Shown here piece by piece: positions 1-12,501 of a stretch of 64,000 bases of DNA. The stretch is from Pteria penguin (lineage: Eukaryota > Mollusca > Bivalvia > Pterioida > Pteriidae): NCBI GenBank assembly GCA_035048485.1, contig CM068589.1:8100024-8164023 (forward strand), in the 5' to 3' direction. Numbering within the stretch: the stretch's first letter is position 1; the number at the start of each line of letters is the position of its first letter. The translations under genes were made by a program, and so were the position numbers. The notes under the pieces were generated by a model, which worked only from the letters and a program-made list of their open reading frames with translations, was not told the DNA's origin and did no database searches.

Positions 1-656
1 TTTTTTACTTACTTTGGCGTATGTTACTACCCTATTTTCATATTTAGAATTCTACTAAAAAGACCAACCCCTATAATAAGTAAACTGGAATCCCTCTTGT
101 TTGGACAGTAAAGACAAAATGAAGAAATTTTGATTCAGATTCTGAAAGAATATCATAGACTGATTTTAACTCAAATGTTCATGGCAATTAAACACAATAT
201 GCCAGAACATTTTGGTGTCTGGTTTCACTTTCTCATCCGGTTTCAGTTAAAATATGTATCAAATTGCTTTTAATTTTACGTAATAGTATATCATTTAAAT
301 TTAACTGCTGTTCATAAATATCTGCTGTACATTCTTCTGTTTCTGGTACGTAAATTGAAAGGCCGCGTCTGTGGTACTATCCCACTATCTTACTGCAGCA
401 TTCCACCAGAAATAGTTACACTATACTGGTCAGACATCCCAATCTTGAAATAAATTCATATTAATACGTAGATTGGGCATTTTAGATTTGTATTTTCTTG
501 AACGTTCGTACATGTTAAAAAATGTTGTGTTTCCAGAAATTCAAATTATTGTTTTCATATTCAGTGGCGGGTTTAGCAGGTGGGAGACGTGGGCTAATGT
601 ATCCCTTTTTGGGGCCCCAATTGTACAAAGTGGAAGTATGACATATTGCCATGGTT
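1..656. other. AT-rich non-coding stretch
   Basis: I see no gene, RNA or recognisable repeat here. The open frames are short and have no coding character. Confidence 0.4.
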
Positions 657-659
657 GTG

Positions 660-980
660 CATGTCTACAAACAAACATACCAAATATGAAGGCCCTACGT
701 CTAACGGTGAAAAAGTTACATTGAAGTAGGTCAAAAAGCACGGTCAAGGTCAAATGATAAAAACACCTGGTACCAACGGAAAGGTATTGCAAGTAGGGAA
801 ACACTACGCATGCCAAATATGAAGCCCCTAGGCCTTACAGTGAAAAGGTTATGATCAAGGTTAAAGTTTTTGTGACAGACGGACGGACATACTGACGGGA
901 GGACGGACGGACAGACAGACAGACGAATGATATTTAATGTCCCTACGCTTTTCGCGAATAGCGGGGAACAAAGACGGTCT
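660..980. repeat. Dispersed repeat with internal duplication and GACG-rich tract
   Basis: A block beginning CAAATATGAAGGCCCTACG at 681 recurs in diverged form from 814, so the segment is internally duplicated. A GGACGGACGG/GACAGACAGA tract covers about 880-925. A TCAAGGTCA motif lies near 743. The arrangement is typical of dispersed mollusc repeats; the family name is unknown to me. Confidence 0.5.
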
Positions 981-2756
981 GCGCCATCTTTCATATGCCA
1001 AATAATTACAGAAATTTAGCGAAAAATCTTATGTTGCTCTCTTGACTACCACGTGCTTGTCTAAACTGTCATATATACCGAAGAGGACTTTTTTGTCACT
1101 TTTCGAAGAGGTAATTTTTGAAAATATAGGATCCGCCACTGATGTTATTATATACCACAATAGCGGGTATGTCTGTATGTCTACCTTTCTATCTGTCTGT
1201 CTGAATGAATTTGATGGAATATCTTTTGTGATGTTATAAATCTTTGATAATGTTAATGTTATTGAACCAGATCTGTCAAAAGATTGTATCTCACAGATAT
1301 AAAAACATTAATAAATATGTGTTTTGGTACTGAAAAAACTATGTCAAGGGCATATTTCTTAAGGTGTCTATGTCAAGGTCATTGTATTAAATGTGGAAAA
1401 GGATATCAATACTTAGTCAATATATAATACCCGTAAAATTCGGTTTACAAGATGTTAAAGTTCACGCAAGATCACAACACATATAAAACGATTTTTTAAA
1501 GTAGGTGAATGTCCAACGTCAAAAGTAATGGCACCAAAATGAAAGTTCTTGACATAAGGAATTTACTTGTGAAATATCAAATCTATATCTTTAATTGTTG
1601 AATAGATATAGCCAATTAAATGTTTCTGGAAATTGGTAAAGGTCTAAGGTCAAGATCAAGAGGTAAAAAGATAGCAATAAAGGAATTATTTGGTCAAAAC
1701 GAAACTGCATGTGAAATATCAAAGCCCTATCTATTTGTATAAGCGATACAAAGTCAATACTTTGAAATGCAGCTCAACGTAGGTTTTCGGACGATCGACG
1801 TTGGCGATATGCAGCGATATAACTTTAACTCCCCGGACATTTGCAAATATGTTTGAATAGTGTTATGTGTTATTTATTTTCCCAAAAGCGAAAGCATTGA
1901 CAATAAAATGCGTCGAACTGTCCTACTATTTATCCGTCACAGAAATTTAAACTCTCCCTTTCCCTTGCATATAACGACAAACAATAGAGTTCTTATGGTA
2001 CACAGAGATATTTCTCAGCACCAACGCTTTTCTTTAGTACCTTGATGTTTGGCCTACTGACTTTAACGGAGATAGTTTACTTACTTTTCAAAATTATTTC
2101 CCTTTACAAGAGGAAACCCTCTATTACCTGATTTGTTGTTATTATCTTATGCAGTTGTTTCCACTTTATCGGTGTTGTCAACATAATAAGATGTGATTTA
2201 TATGATAACTTTGCTTGAAATAAACGTTTTTTTTTTCTCAATAATTATTTATTTTTCTTTGTATTTCCAGAAATTCATGATACAGTTTACAGTAACAAAA
2301 TTAATTTCTTTGAAATGCCAAAGAAATATGATTCAAATCTGTGAAGGCAGTAAAACGTTAGGGCCCAACAAGATTGAACCCATCCAAAATATTGTGACCT
2401 TGAACTTGGAAGTATGAACTTCACTCAAAATTATGGCACACGACCTTCTCACAATGATCATTTTTATTAAATATAACGTAAATCTAACTAGACATATAGA
2501 AAATATGCCTAAGAAAAAGTATAACCCTAATTTGATTCCAAAGATCTGTCATTTTTCATCTAAATTTGAACATTTGTCCTCAACTTTAAAAGATATGAGA
2601 AATAGAGTATAACGACTTCTGTAAGATACCTAACTTCAGCATTTTCTATCAGAGGTGAGTTAGAAATAGGTCTTTACTAGTCCTTTCTTCATGCATTCAT
2701 ACAGTTTTTTGGTTTTTGTGTTGCTCTGATTATATATGTTGTACTTACTGTTTCAG
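981..2756. other. AT-rich stretch without a supported gene
   Basis: Only short open frames occur. Several TCAAGGTCA-like motifs (for example near 1374) suggest old repeat sequence. If gene A has 5' exons inside the window they should lie here, but I could not match any of them to the signal-peptide or ectodomain exons of genes B and C. Confidence 0.35.
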
Positions 2757-3004
2757 TAATTCTTTCTGAATGTACTTTGACAAGTTGGAAATGACATGTG
2801 TACGGGGATATTCTTTTTCAATTTAAATTCTCAGAGAAATTTGTCCATCGAGGCAAATTGATATCGGTGTCAACACAACCGATCCTGTCAATTTATAACA
2901 TTTCTGGTGGTTTGGATAATGAGAGTACCATTATAATATATCGGAAGACCTTTGAAGTTAAGCAGACCAATGCGAATAGCTACAAGATTTGCAACTTAGC
3001 ATAA
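2757..3004 (+). other. Possible decayed ectodomain exon of gene A
   Basis: After a TTTCAG acceptor at 2751-2756 a frame reads into a segment containing YNISGGLDNESTIIIY and FEVKQT. This loosely resembles the exon 3 pattern of genes B and C (W-P-D-N-D-A-I-L-L-Y followed by Y-I-R-V-K). The frame has a TGA at about 2792 and stops at 3004, and no clear donor follows. It sits immediately upstream of the gene A stalk exon, where an ectodomain exon is expected. It may be a decayed exon or chance similarity. Confidence 0.2.
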
Positions 3005-3056
3005 AAGATTAATGATAACATGAAACTGAACAATTTACATACATTTTCCTTTAAAG

Positions 3057-3137
3057 GCACTGAAGTGTTGAAAATTTCGGAAGAAACACCAACAGAGCAA
3101 AACAACAGTGTAAACATTGATTGCGAGCAAACAAAAG
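3057..3137 (+). CDS. Gene A stalk exon
   Basis: This 81-nt phase 1/1 exon follows TTTAAAG and ends before GTATAAG. It encodes a hydrophilic Glu/Thr/Asn-rich membrane-proximal stretch (ISEETPTEQNNSVNIDC) with one Cys near its end. It aligns in position, phase and length with the stalk exons at 35054-35137 (gene B, also a late D-C) and 61251-61328 (gene C). Sequence conservation between stalks is low; placement and splice phase carry the assignment. Confidence 0.65.
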
Positions 3138-5767
3138 GTATAAGCAAGCATGAACTATTATCAAATAGATTCAAACAGGAAATTACTTCATTGTGCGTTA
3201 ATATTTATGTTTATCAATAGACCTGAGGTGAGTTTTACTAAAGGTCCTAAGCCTAAACGTAGATGTGGACGCAAACTTTGCTAAGAAATATTCATTTCCT
3301 CCCTAAAGAGTTCCAAAGGAAACATACACCTTTTACAACGTTTACCAATGTAATTACGTAAGTACATAGACTTCAAGAAAAATTCAATTAACGCACACGT
3401 AAAAGTAGACGGAAAGTTTACGTTTAGTAAAAGTAGTTACGTTATAGCAACAAAGGATGAAACAGAATTTAACGATGACGCAGACAGTGATCTAAAACCA
3501 TGAGTTTTTTAAAGACACTCTGTAGATAAATATATCTCACTAGACGATAATGTAGGCAGTAAGTCGTTTAAAATATACTTTTTGTTTTACAGTATTTAAT
3601 GATATACTAGTCAAGTATATATACAAATTTAAATACACCATGTATTACTTATTTTATATCAGCAATATGAATATCAAAAATAGTCAATGAAATCAACATG
3701 AGTCACCCGTATTAAAGCGAATGTACCTGATCTTTACGAAAATTCATGGGTCGAGGTTCATAATAAGATCTCCTTTAGAGAGTTTTAAAGAAGACTCTTA
3801 CCTGTTAGAGTGCAACAAACAAATCAGTAAGGATAAAAGCATCTGAATCAGCCGGAAAATCTATGTAACTAAGGAAATGCAATCTTAATTATGTAAAAGA
3901 CTGAAAGACAAACAAACACAATTTTAAAAAAGTGATGAAAGAGAAGTTTAGGTACCGACTACGAACGGTCATTTGATACGACAGTAGATAATCAACTGGT
4001 GTGGTAAAGAGGTTTGCGGGCCAACCTTGAAAATCACTATAAAAACAGTATAATGAAAGGACACCTTTCTGTGCCTACCTGAAATATCCTCTAATTTACT
4101 GTGAAAAAGTTTGTTAATTAATCTAAATATAAGGAGTATCGCCATCATACAAAGCATTGTTCATAGACAATGGAAATCACCTAAATCCCTGCAAAAGTAG
4201 TTTGTCGGACATTATGCCCCATAGATAATGTATAAATGGAAGAGGGCTTATTGCTCAAAGAAGAAATGTTAAATAACTCTTTAATGAAATGAACTTTTGA
4301 ATCTTATTTTTTGAGGAAATGACATGTACAGTACTTGGTACTCATGTTTCTGATTTCATCATGGTGGAGTGTCACTACATTGAAATAATAGAAATAGATC
4401 AAACAAATGCATAGTACAGAATATTACATTGTTTGAAAACTTCCTTATTCCACGTGAAGTTCCTATTGAAAAGTAATTTGCTATTGAAGTGTAGAAGTGT
4501 TTCAACATTCACGACATAGAAGGAAATGTAGAATTAAATACATGGTTAGTCTGAAATGTGATATCAGATTTTTAAAATTTTTTTCTTTTGTTGCTGTTTT
4601 AAGTCAAAATTATTTATTTAAGGGCTGCAATAGTTTAGTTTAATTTATTGTTATATTTGTCTCTTCTTTACATGGGCCTATTTTGTATTCTATCATTTAG
4701 CGCAGTTAAATGTCTTACTTGTTCTCTATTTTTTTCATTCATATAAGGTGTTTCATCCAAACAATGAAGTCAAATCTTCTATCCCTTCTCTGTTTTTCTC
4801 ATTATACACTTAAGTCAAATCCTTCAATTTCACTGTATTTATAGGGTGGATACTATTGCAAAGTTAAGTTAGATAAGTTATGTTAAGGAAGCAGGGGACG
4901 CTTACTCCTTCCGGGTACCTGGTCTCATTTCGTTTTAATTGGGGTTCCTATTTGACTGAATATAACACTTATACACGATATTGTCCTTTTATTTCATGGA
5001 GTACGAGATATGGTTAACCTTTCATTAAATCTTTGTTGTTTACTTAGATTTCTTGCATTTCTTTTAGATTTACCTTTGCTTGAGAGGAATCAATTAAGTC
5101 ACATCTTTCTTTGAATTGTGTTCTACTGATCAATAAGATACCATAATTTGTCAAAATTTTACCTGGTCTTTTTTTCTCATGCAGTAAAGTTAGATTTATA
5201 ACATGTACGTACTATATTTTTAGACCGTTGTACAAATGTGACTCTGGAAATGTGGATTTCCATCACAGTGTGTACGACAACGGTGATAATGAACATTGCT
5301 GTGTTGGTCACTCACTGTGTTAAACGCATCGCACACTATAAAGCAGGTTAGTAGATTCTAAATAAAGGAGTTTATGAAAGGTAAATATACTACATAGTTC
5401 TCAATTTCCACATTAATGAAAATTAATAAATTTTAGTACAGCACTGACGCAATACGGTTTTACTGAGTTTACATGTACATGACACAAAAACAAACACACA
5501 AGCACATTTAATGGACCCAAACTAATGTTGATGTGAGGAAACAATTTAAAATGATATTTTCTTATTATACAAAATATAGCTAAGACAGTTGAAACTCAAT
5601 TGACTTTCGACTCCAATCATGACCCAGCATCATCCAAGTCACAAGGGGATAATGAGCATCCCGAATATCAGAATATGAATACAGATGCTACCTTGTACCA
5701 CGATGACCTGAACCTTGAGTCAGAACGAGTAGAGGCAGATGCAGTGTATAGTATAATTAAAGATTAA
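3057..5767 (+). CDS. Gene A: 3' part of a single-pass membrane receptor-like gene (three exons)
   Basis: Joined exons 3057-3137, 5224-5346 and 5580-5767 give a stalk, a membrane span with basic stop-transfer residues, and a cytoplasmic tail ending at TAA 5765-5767. All junctions are phase 1 with AG/GT borders, as in paralogous gene B. The tail has Tyr motifs EYQNM and AVYSIIKD-stop. No matching signal-peptide or ectodomain exons were found upstream, so the 5' part lies outside the window, has diverged, or is lost. The family is not one I can name. The type I membrane assignment comes from gene B, which has a signal peptide. Function, probably receptor signalling, is inference. Confidence 0.75.
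4884..4935 (+). repeat. GGAGACGCTCACTCC core repeat fragment, in gene A intron
   Basis: GCAGGGGACGCTTACTCC followed by CCGGGTACCTGGTCTCA matches the core of the dispersed repeat also present near 19.6, 34.9, 42.9, 47.9 and 55.5 kb. Confidence 0.6.
5224..5346 (+). CDS. Gene A transmembrane exon
   Basis: The 123-nt exon (acceptor TTTTTAG, donor GTTAGT, phase 1/1) encodes a short luminal lead with an N-V-T sequon, then a hydrophobic span of about 23 residues starting at MWISITVC, then THCVKR as the cytosolic basic border. Compared with gene B, the pattern T-V-C-x-T-x4-N-x-A-V-L is kept inside the span, including a polar Asn and a Cys. That is unusual for a plain anchor and may mark pairing with another membrane protein (inference). 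Confidence 0.8.
5580..5767 (+). CDS. Gene A cytoplasmic tail, terminal exon
   Basis: This 188-nt last exon (acceptor ATATAG, phase 1) encodes about 62 residues. Tyr-centred motifs in order are PEYQNM (fits pYxN for Grb2-type SH2 and YxxM for PI3K-type SH2), TLYHDDL, and the C-terminal E-A-D-A-V-Y-S-I-I-K-D before TAA. The gene B tail exon is also exactly 188 nt and keeps PEYRN and ADAVYIMIKD-stop. Conservation is concentrated around the tyrosines. The final YxxI preceded by acidic residues resembles a single-Tyr hemITAM or a YxxPhi sorting signal; it does not fit the strict ITIM consensus, because position -2 is Ala. Confidence 0.82.
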
Positions 5768-7240
5768 CAAAGTTCCCAGTTTATCGGTACCTTGATATAT
5801 GCCGTAAATGTTACTGTGTATGTAAATGTGATTTATATATAAACAATATAGACAGTGGAAATGCTAATATTATATTTCTTGTATGATGCTTTCATAAATT
5901 GGTAATCCTGTTGTTTTACTTTATACAAATTATTCTCCCTTGATGTGAGGTATCCGAATATATAAGAAAAGTGTTTGATAATATGCTTTTAATAGGTGAA
6001 CATATCAGAAAACGAAGCTTTGCAAGCATATATAAAATTCATTACTGCGTAATAAATTCGTAAAGATTAGGAATGCGCATTGAACAAACAGATATAAAGG
6101 ACTGTTGCAATGTTAAAATTCCCTACATCAGCAAAGAGGAATCCAAGCACATAGCATAGATAATGAACAGTATTTCTTTTTAAAAAGTTCTTTATACACC
6201 TGCCGTTATGACGACCGTGACAAACTCCATCTTAGTATCATTGACTGCAGTTCCCACAAGTAGCACATACCGTCCGCCTTTGCTTATGGCTTTTCATTTC
6301 ACTACAAATACGCTATGCAAGAGCATGTTGTTTTTATTCGAGTATTATATCCTGAGGGCTTAAGTAGCCTTCCAACTAATAATCATGCAAATGGTGATTC
6401 ACCTCAAATTTGAAAATATTCCCCTTTAAATTGATCAAAGTATTGCATAAACCAACACATTAATAATTATTTTGATGAAACTTAAATTAAATCGAAAATA
6501 TTGACACTAAAAGCAATATAGTGTTATATTAGAGAAAAAGCAACCTACAAAACATGGAAAATCATAAAGTATGAGATAAAAATAAAGAATGATTTAAAAT
6601 AAAAATGTTGTTAATTTAATAATAAATAATATGATTTGCATCTATATTTTTCATATTCTTGGGATTTCTTTTATCTACATACATTTTAAACACCCATTGC
6701 TAAGCAGAAACATCCCCAGCAACCAATTGTTAACAATATTCTAAAATACAAGAGAATTTAGGTTTGTTTTACAAAATTTCCCCTACTGATATTCTACATC
6801 TTTTTTATTGTTACAATAACTTATGATGTATAAATTGCCCTATTAGAATTCACCAGATGAAGGTGTTTTTTTTTAACAAAACAGGTTCAAAAATTAATAT
6901 TTTACAAACTCGGAGTTTAAATGCTTATAATTTTTTTTACAGATTTCATTGAATAAATCAAATAAATAACAATATAAAATTTGTATTTTGAAATAAATTT
7001 GATATTATTAAATGTGATAAAATATAATATCTTATATTTTTAATAAAATAAATATTGGACATTGTTACCATGGCAAACAAAAAGACAAATTCATAAAAAG
7101 TGTTTTTAATACAAATTCAACAACTTTGAACAGTCTTTGCTTGTGTAAATTTTCTCTAAATTTGACATTTTGTGAAGTTATGATAAATAAAAATATAATA
7201 TGCCATATCAAAAGCTGATCATTTGAAATTAAAGTCATTT
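5768..7240. other. Gene A 3' flank, AT-rich, no gene
   Basis: A canonical AATAAA lies at 6051-6056, about 285 nt after the gene A stop, and could be its polyadenylation signal. The rest is AT-rich without a supported feature. Confidence 0.35.
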
Positions 7241-7248
7241 TAACACAA

Positions 7249-7620
7249 CCCCCCCCCCCCCTTTCCCAATTTAAGGGTGGGAATGGGGTGTATAGAAATC
7301 ACTCTGTCGGTCTGTTCCACTAAGACTTGTCCAGGTATTTCTCCCCCTGTACAAGGATTTCAATAATATTTCACATAATTGATGCCTATGCCCTAAGCTT
7401 GTGCTATGACCTTCAATCAAGGTCAAACGTCAAGTTTACAATAAACAGAATGTTAAAAACCCTCTTATATTGTGTACTGATTTCAATAATATTTCACAGG
7501 ATTGTTGCTTATTTAATGTTTTTTTTTCCAGATATGTTTTCATGGGGGAACTTCCCCCTCATCATTATGCTTGAGGGGGACAGTATAAAATCTAGACAAG
7601 TAGGTACTAGACCTGTACTC
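7249..7620 (+). repeat. Poly-C tract and adjoining dispersed repeat
   Basis: Thirteen C at 7249-7261 lead into a repeat-like region in which ATTTCAATAATATTTCACA occurs at 7357 and again at 7480, showing a 123-bp internal duplication. Confidence 0.45.
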
Positions 7621-8450
7621 TGCTCTGAATCATGGTACTGTATGTCAAAGAAATTGAGATTTGTTCGAAGTTCTCACTTTTTTTCAGTATTTTGTAGTTA
7701 TTAGTGTCATTTCGCTGACAACTTAAATTGAAAAAAGCGTCTATTCTTTTTTGTGCCATGTCAGCCTACGATTACTGTGTTAGGTTTACTAATCTGCGTC
7801 ACTTTGCGCTTAACAAGGAATGGTAAACTTCTGCCCAAGAGATTTTGATCAAATAATATCACCCATAAAGCAATGGTTTTTCGTGATTTTTAAGAAATAA
7901 AAATATAAAGTACCCATTTAGTTTGGCCTGGGGAGCATCTCAGATTTTCATGTGTTTTTAACATAGGACCCTATGGAGAAAAACAAAGAAAAACACATAT
8001 TTTTCGATTTTATATACTTTCTGCTCAAAGCTTGTTGATATGCATTTAATATCAAATAAAGCCCATTAGTGATATTAATCAAATAAAAAAGGCAAGTGCC
8101 CACGTATTATGACCAAGAAACCGTATCAAATTCAGATTTTCACACTTTTTTACAAGAAAGATGCAAAAAATTTAGTATAATGCCTTGATAAACGAACAAA
8201 TGTGTTTAAGTATAGCTTAAAATTATAGACCATATCACTATTCAATTATTTTTGGATAAAATTGTCAAGTCATCGTATTTTTCTGCTGGGGACCGTCTCA
8301 AAGTTTGCTCTCTGTCACTTTTTTCACCATACTAATAAGTCTGAAATTGAATATAATCTGAAAAATTAATAATTATGTCTTCCCTTCAAAGGGGAAAAAT
8401 ATTGTTTTTGTCAATTTTCTTATTCTTCTTCTTCATCCAAATTTTGTCTG
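7621..8450. other. Non-coding stretch
   Basis: No gene or RNA was recognised. The sequence is AT-rich with short open frames only. Confidence 0.35.
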
Positions 8451-9150
8451 GGCCGTAACTTCAATACCCTTTGAGTTAAGAACTTGAAGCTTGCAACATA
8501 AAAAAAGTGACAGTGAAGAAAGGTACACGGCATAAAAACTTTTGACCTTGACATACATTAACAACTTCAAGGTCAAATTCTAAAAAATTGTCCAGGCCGT
8601 AACTTGAATGCCCTTTGAGGTAAGAACTTGAAACTTGGAACATGGAAAGGTGAAGGGGGGCAAAGTGCACAGCATACAATTTTTTTTACCTGGACCTACA
8701 TTTACAATCTCAAGGTCAAATTGATATATTTTAGGCCGTTACATGAATAACCTTTGAGGTAAGAACTTGAAACCTGGAATTTAGAAAGCTGACAGTGGGA
8801 CAAGGTGCACGGCATAAACAATTGTGACCTTGACCTAAATTAATAATCTCAAGGTCAAATTTAAAACAAAATTGTCCCGACCGTTACATGTGTACCTTTT
8901 GAGGTAAGAACTTGGAAAGTAGAAAGGTGACGGTGAGGCAAGTAGCAGGGCATAAACAGTTTTTGACCTTGACATGCATTTACATTCTCAAGGTCAAATA
9001 AAAAACTCATTTGTCCAGGCCGTAACTTGAATACCCTTGGAGGTAAGAACATGGAACTTAAAATGGTGACCATGAGGCAAGGTGCACGGCATAAAAATTT
9101 TGGACTTTGATCTACATTTACAATCTCAAGGTCAAATTTTAAAGAAACTT
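8451..9150. repeat. Five-unit tandem array, period about 139-145 bp
   Basis: Units begin with variants of GGCCGTAACTTGAAT at about 8451, 8595, 8734, 8879 and 9018. Each contains CTTTGAGGTAAGAACTTG early, GTGCACGGCATAAA in the middle and usually TTGACCTTGAC plus CTCAAGGTCAAAT at the end. Units are diverged, so the array is old. The repeated TCAAGGTCA is a perfect extended nuclear-receptor half-site. The frames crossing it on the minus strand are repeat translations, not genes. Confidence 0.85.
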
Positions 9151-9304
9151 GCCGTATCGATTTTTTAAACAAGTTATCTAAAACATTTTGAAGAGGCTGT
9201 ATTTGGTTTATTTGCCAAAAAACATCAATTTGAAAATTCAAATGCATATGAAAATTAAGCATAGATTTTCAAGTTCAAGTTTAAAATTAAAAAAAAAGAG
9301 GGGT

Positions 9305-9320
9305 GGGGGGGGGGGGGGGG
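9305..9320. repeat. G homopolymer
   Basis: Sixteen consecutive G, preceded by an A-rich stretch. Confidence 0.9.
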
Positions 9321-9655
9321 CTGTGCCCATTATAATATTGTAGAAAATGAGAGCCATATCATAGTTAACTTTGATTTTACATTGTGGTACTTGGGAAAAA
9401 CCAAGAAAATAAAACGAAACCTTAATTTTAAAAATTCTGTGATTGCGAATTTGCACGATTACAGACCTTATAAAGTTACTTCCAATTATTAACAAGAACT
9501 ACAACGCCCGTCCCTTAATTTGAAGAGGTGTTAAGCTAATGTATGGAGAAATTTCCTTCTACCTCCCTTATTTAGGTCTTCAAAATTGCACTCCTAATTT
9601 TCTACTCAAGAGGCAAAACTCCTGTAAGATAATGATATCATGACATTTAAACCTT

Positions 9656-9760
9656 TGTTCGAGGTCACGGCACACCCTTGGGTCTTGGACAACAATTCTG
9701 TGAAATATCATTCAAATCCGTGCAAGCATCTGCATGGACATAGTACGATATACGCTGTCT
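9656..9760. repeat. Single unit related to the 57.8-kb tandem array
   Basis: The stretch with ACACCCTTGGGTC, ACAACAATTCTGTG and AATATCATTCAAATCC parallels the units at 57760-58285, so this is an isolated copy of the same dispersed repeat. Confidence 0.55.
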
Positions 9761-10979
9761 TAGTGATTTGAAATTGAAAAGATGGGTCGGTTGTGTACAA
9801 CTCATCGGAAGAAAATAACTCCGTGTTTGTTGTTTTTCGTTTTTTCTTGTTTATTTTCAGGCCAAGGTAGTTTCACTTATATGGTGACAGCACATGTATT
9901 TATCTTTTATGTAAAACTACGTTTTAACTGTCTTATCAGAAAAAGAGGACAAAGACTAGCCACCGGTATGACTTGAACACAAAGCAATCTCGGTCTAAGA
10001 CCAGCACTTTACCGTCTAATAGTTTATTAACTATTTAACTGAGTTAACTACAAATGAAAAACATCGATGGTTAACATACATGTATTTAGGTTTCTTTCGT
10101 CATTACAACATAAACAAAAGCCTTCTATAGTTCGTAAAAGAACGTGTATAGTGAAGATTTTCAATTTTAATACTTATGACGTCATAAACAGATACGTCTT
10201 TCATCGATGGTTTGTTAGACCTCAGATGACGTCATTATTATGTTTTGTGGAACAATGAATTCGAATTACGTCAGATCGAACTCACCGTCGGTCGATACAC
10301 GGCCTGCTTAACACAATCAAACGCTCAAGTGCTTGAGTTTGACGTTTGGAAAATCTGAACTAGGCTGGAGTAGACAAGTAGCCTAATCTGGAAAATCGGC
10401 AAATAATGTATGCGGGATCCTGCCTGCAGTTTGTAATTTTTAAGGGGATTAATGTATGTTTAGCGGAGTACCCCTTATTCCCGCGCCTTAGAAATAACAT
10501 TGCTTATTAAGTAAGACTGTGTCGTTACCTTGAGCTTAACGTTAAGGTCACGAAAGAGAATTTTCCAAAAATGAAAAAGGTCAAAGATATATTATTAATG
10601 GCTAGACTAAAAATAGATAAATGAAAATCTTTAACTGAGTATCTAAAATGTTTATTTTGTTTGCTCATTGATAGAAGTAATGGTTTCCAAGTCCTGGATA
10701 ATGTTCAAAGCTGACTCTAGATCCTCGTCATCCATTACATTTTCAACTTTCTCTTTTGGCTTTTTCGAAAGAACACATAAACGAGAAAATATTAAGAAAT
10801 TTGACTTGGTTGTAAATATTGTTCCCTAGTAATCATTTTATCGCCATCTTCCCGCCGACATATTCGCAAATTTCTGGCTACAACCTCACTGGCTACAACC
10901 CCAGCATTAGCATTTTTTTCCACTGAATTCAACAGCTTGAAAAATTCCCCTTAGATAAGACTTTACTGTGTCATCATAT
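9761..10979. other. Non-coding stretch; contains two CRE-like sites
   Basis: No gene is supported. Two perfect TGACGTCA palindromes occur at 10177-10184 and 10227-10234 (listed separately). Confidence 0.35.
10177..10234. promoter_or_regulatory. Pair of TGACGTCA (CRE/ATF-type) palindromes
   Basis: Two perfect 8-bp TGACGTCA palindromes begin exactly 50 bp apart; ATCGATGG occurs at 10063 and again at 10203 between them. TGACGTCA is the known full CREB/ATF site. No adjacent gene start was found, so function is unproven. Confidence 0.25.
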
Positions 10980-12501
10980 CTTGAGGCCAAAGGCTCAAGT
11001 GAGCTATTGTGATCAATCGTAGTCTGTCGTCCGTCCGTCCGCCTGTCATCCGTCGTTAATTTTTCACATTTTTGACTTCTTCTTCAGAACCGCAGAACAG
11101 AATTTGATGAAACTTAGTATGCATGAAGTACTCAAGGTCCCCTACAAGTGTTGTTGTTTTTTGTACAGATCCGTAAACAGGTGGCGCCACCACAGGCAAA
11201 AGGAGGTCACAGGGGGTACCCTCCTTTAACAAACTTCTTCAGACCGGGGGCATACAGGGACAAACCGAATACATAGGAATGATTTAGAGGCATGTGTGAA
11301 GAAATGTTGTTATTTTTTATTCCGTTCCCAAATCAAATTTTTGGCGTTTTTTCGACATTTTTTGGACTTTCAATGCAGAAAAGTGTCATGTTTTTCAGTA
11401 AATTGACGATGCTGACTTCTTATGGCCTAATTTGATCATAATTATGGTAAGAAATATCATTGTGAAAGAAATCTGTCAATATCTCAATTTCTGTAGTTTT
11501 TATGAATTTTTTAAGACTTCAAAAAAAAAAAAAAAAGTTGGGGTGCCCATTTTTCATATTTTCAACTTTTTCTGCAGTAAAGTTTGAAGGATTTTAATAA
11601 ATATTGGTAGAAATAAATCACTTATGATCCCCTTCAAATTCTGTCGTTTTCCTCCAAACCACCATAGTTAAATTAGGTCACATAAGAGTACTCTTCTTTG
11701 ACAATCTTCTCCTTCATACTGGCTGTATACAGACACAAACAGAATGCATAGAAATTCATCATAATTATGGTAAGGAATGTTATTTTGAAAGAATTTTGTC
11801 AATATCTCAATTTTTGGATTTTCTATGAATTTTTTAAGACTTCCAAATGAGGGTGTATAGGGACAATTCTTCATATTTTAAACTTCTGCTGTTATACCAC
11901 ATGAAAGATTTTAATGAAACATGGTATAATACATGAGGTACTATAGGTCCTCTATCAATTTTTACATTTTATCCAAATTGGTCAACAGATAATGCCACCA
12001 TATCTAAAAACTAGGTCTCACAACTGTACATATACCACTTGGTAATTGAAATAAAGAGAGTAGCGGTTCAAATCCAGCTGTGGTAAAAAAATTGTTTTCA
12101 TTTCTTTACACATCTAAATAAGTTTTGAGATGTTTCTTAACACTCAACATATGAAATTAGGCCATTTTATATTGGATCTGGACAATATTTGAAACAATTG
12201 TTGTTCGTGACCCTGACTTAAAATCAGTCAACAAAAGGCCCCACATAAAGAAAATGACCAAGTTGTTGCCTTAAATCACATCTTGCAGAGACAGAGCAAA
12301 TGCTGAATATCAAAATCACCTGAATGGATGTGCAAAAAACTGTTGTTGCTTTTTATTCTGGTCTGAAATAAAATTTGACATATTTTCAACATTTGTGTTG
12401 ACTTAGTCACAGTGACACAAAAATAAGTAATTCTTCCTTCCTGCATGACTGATCATCTAGGTACTCAGGTGAGCGATATAGGCCCACTTGGGCCTCTTGT
12501 T
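10980..12501. repeat. 1.5-kb interspersed element with AGGCC...CAAG inverted ends
   Basis: The left end reads CTTGAGGCCAAAGGCTCAAG then TGAGCTATTGTGATC; the right end reads ACTCAGGTGAGCGATATAGG then CCCACTTGGGCCTCTTGTT. Read inverted, the right end (CAAGAGGCCCAAG...) matches the left, suggesting degraded terminal inverted repeats. An internal duplication places the same segment (TCATAATTATGGTAAG onward, through TTTTTTAAGACTTC) at about 11429-11520 and 11758-11843. No transposase frame survives. Ends of this type are common in bivalve genomes (recollection). Confidence 0.5.

Noticed and set aside
5700..5767. Calling the terminal motif an ITIM
   Set aside because: The -2 residue is Ala rather than I/V/L/S; hemITAM-like or YxxPhi fits better and is only a suggestion.
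8476..9262. Two minus-strand frames with similar protein sequence, like a repeat protein
   Set aside because: They follow the 139-145 bp tandem DNA repeat, with no start context or conserved frame.
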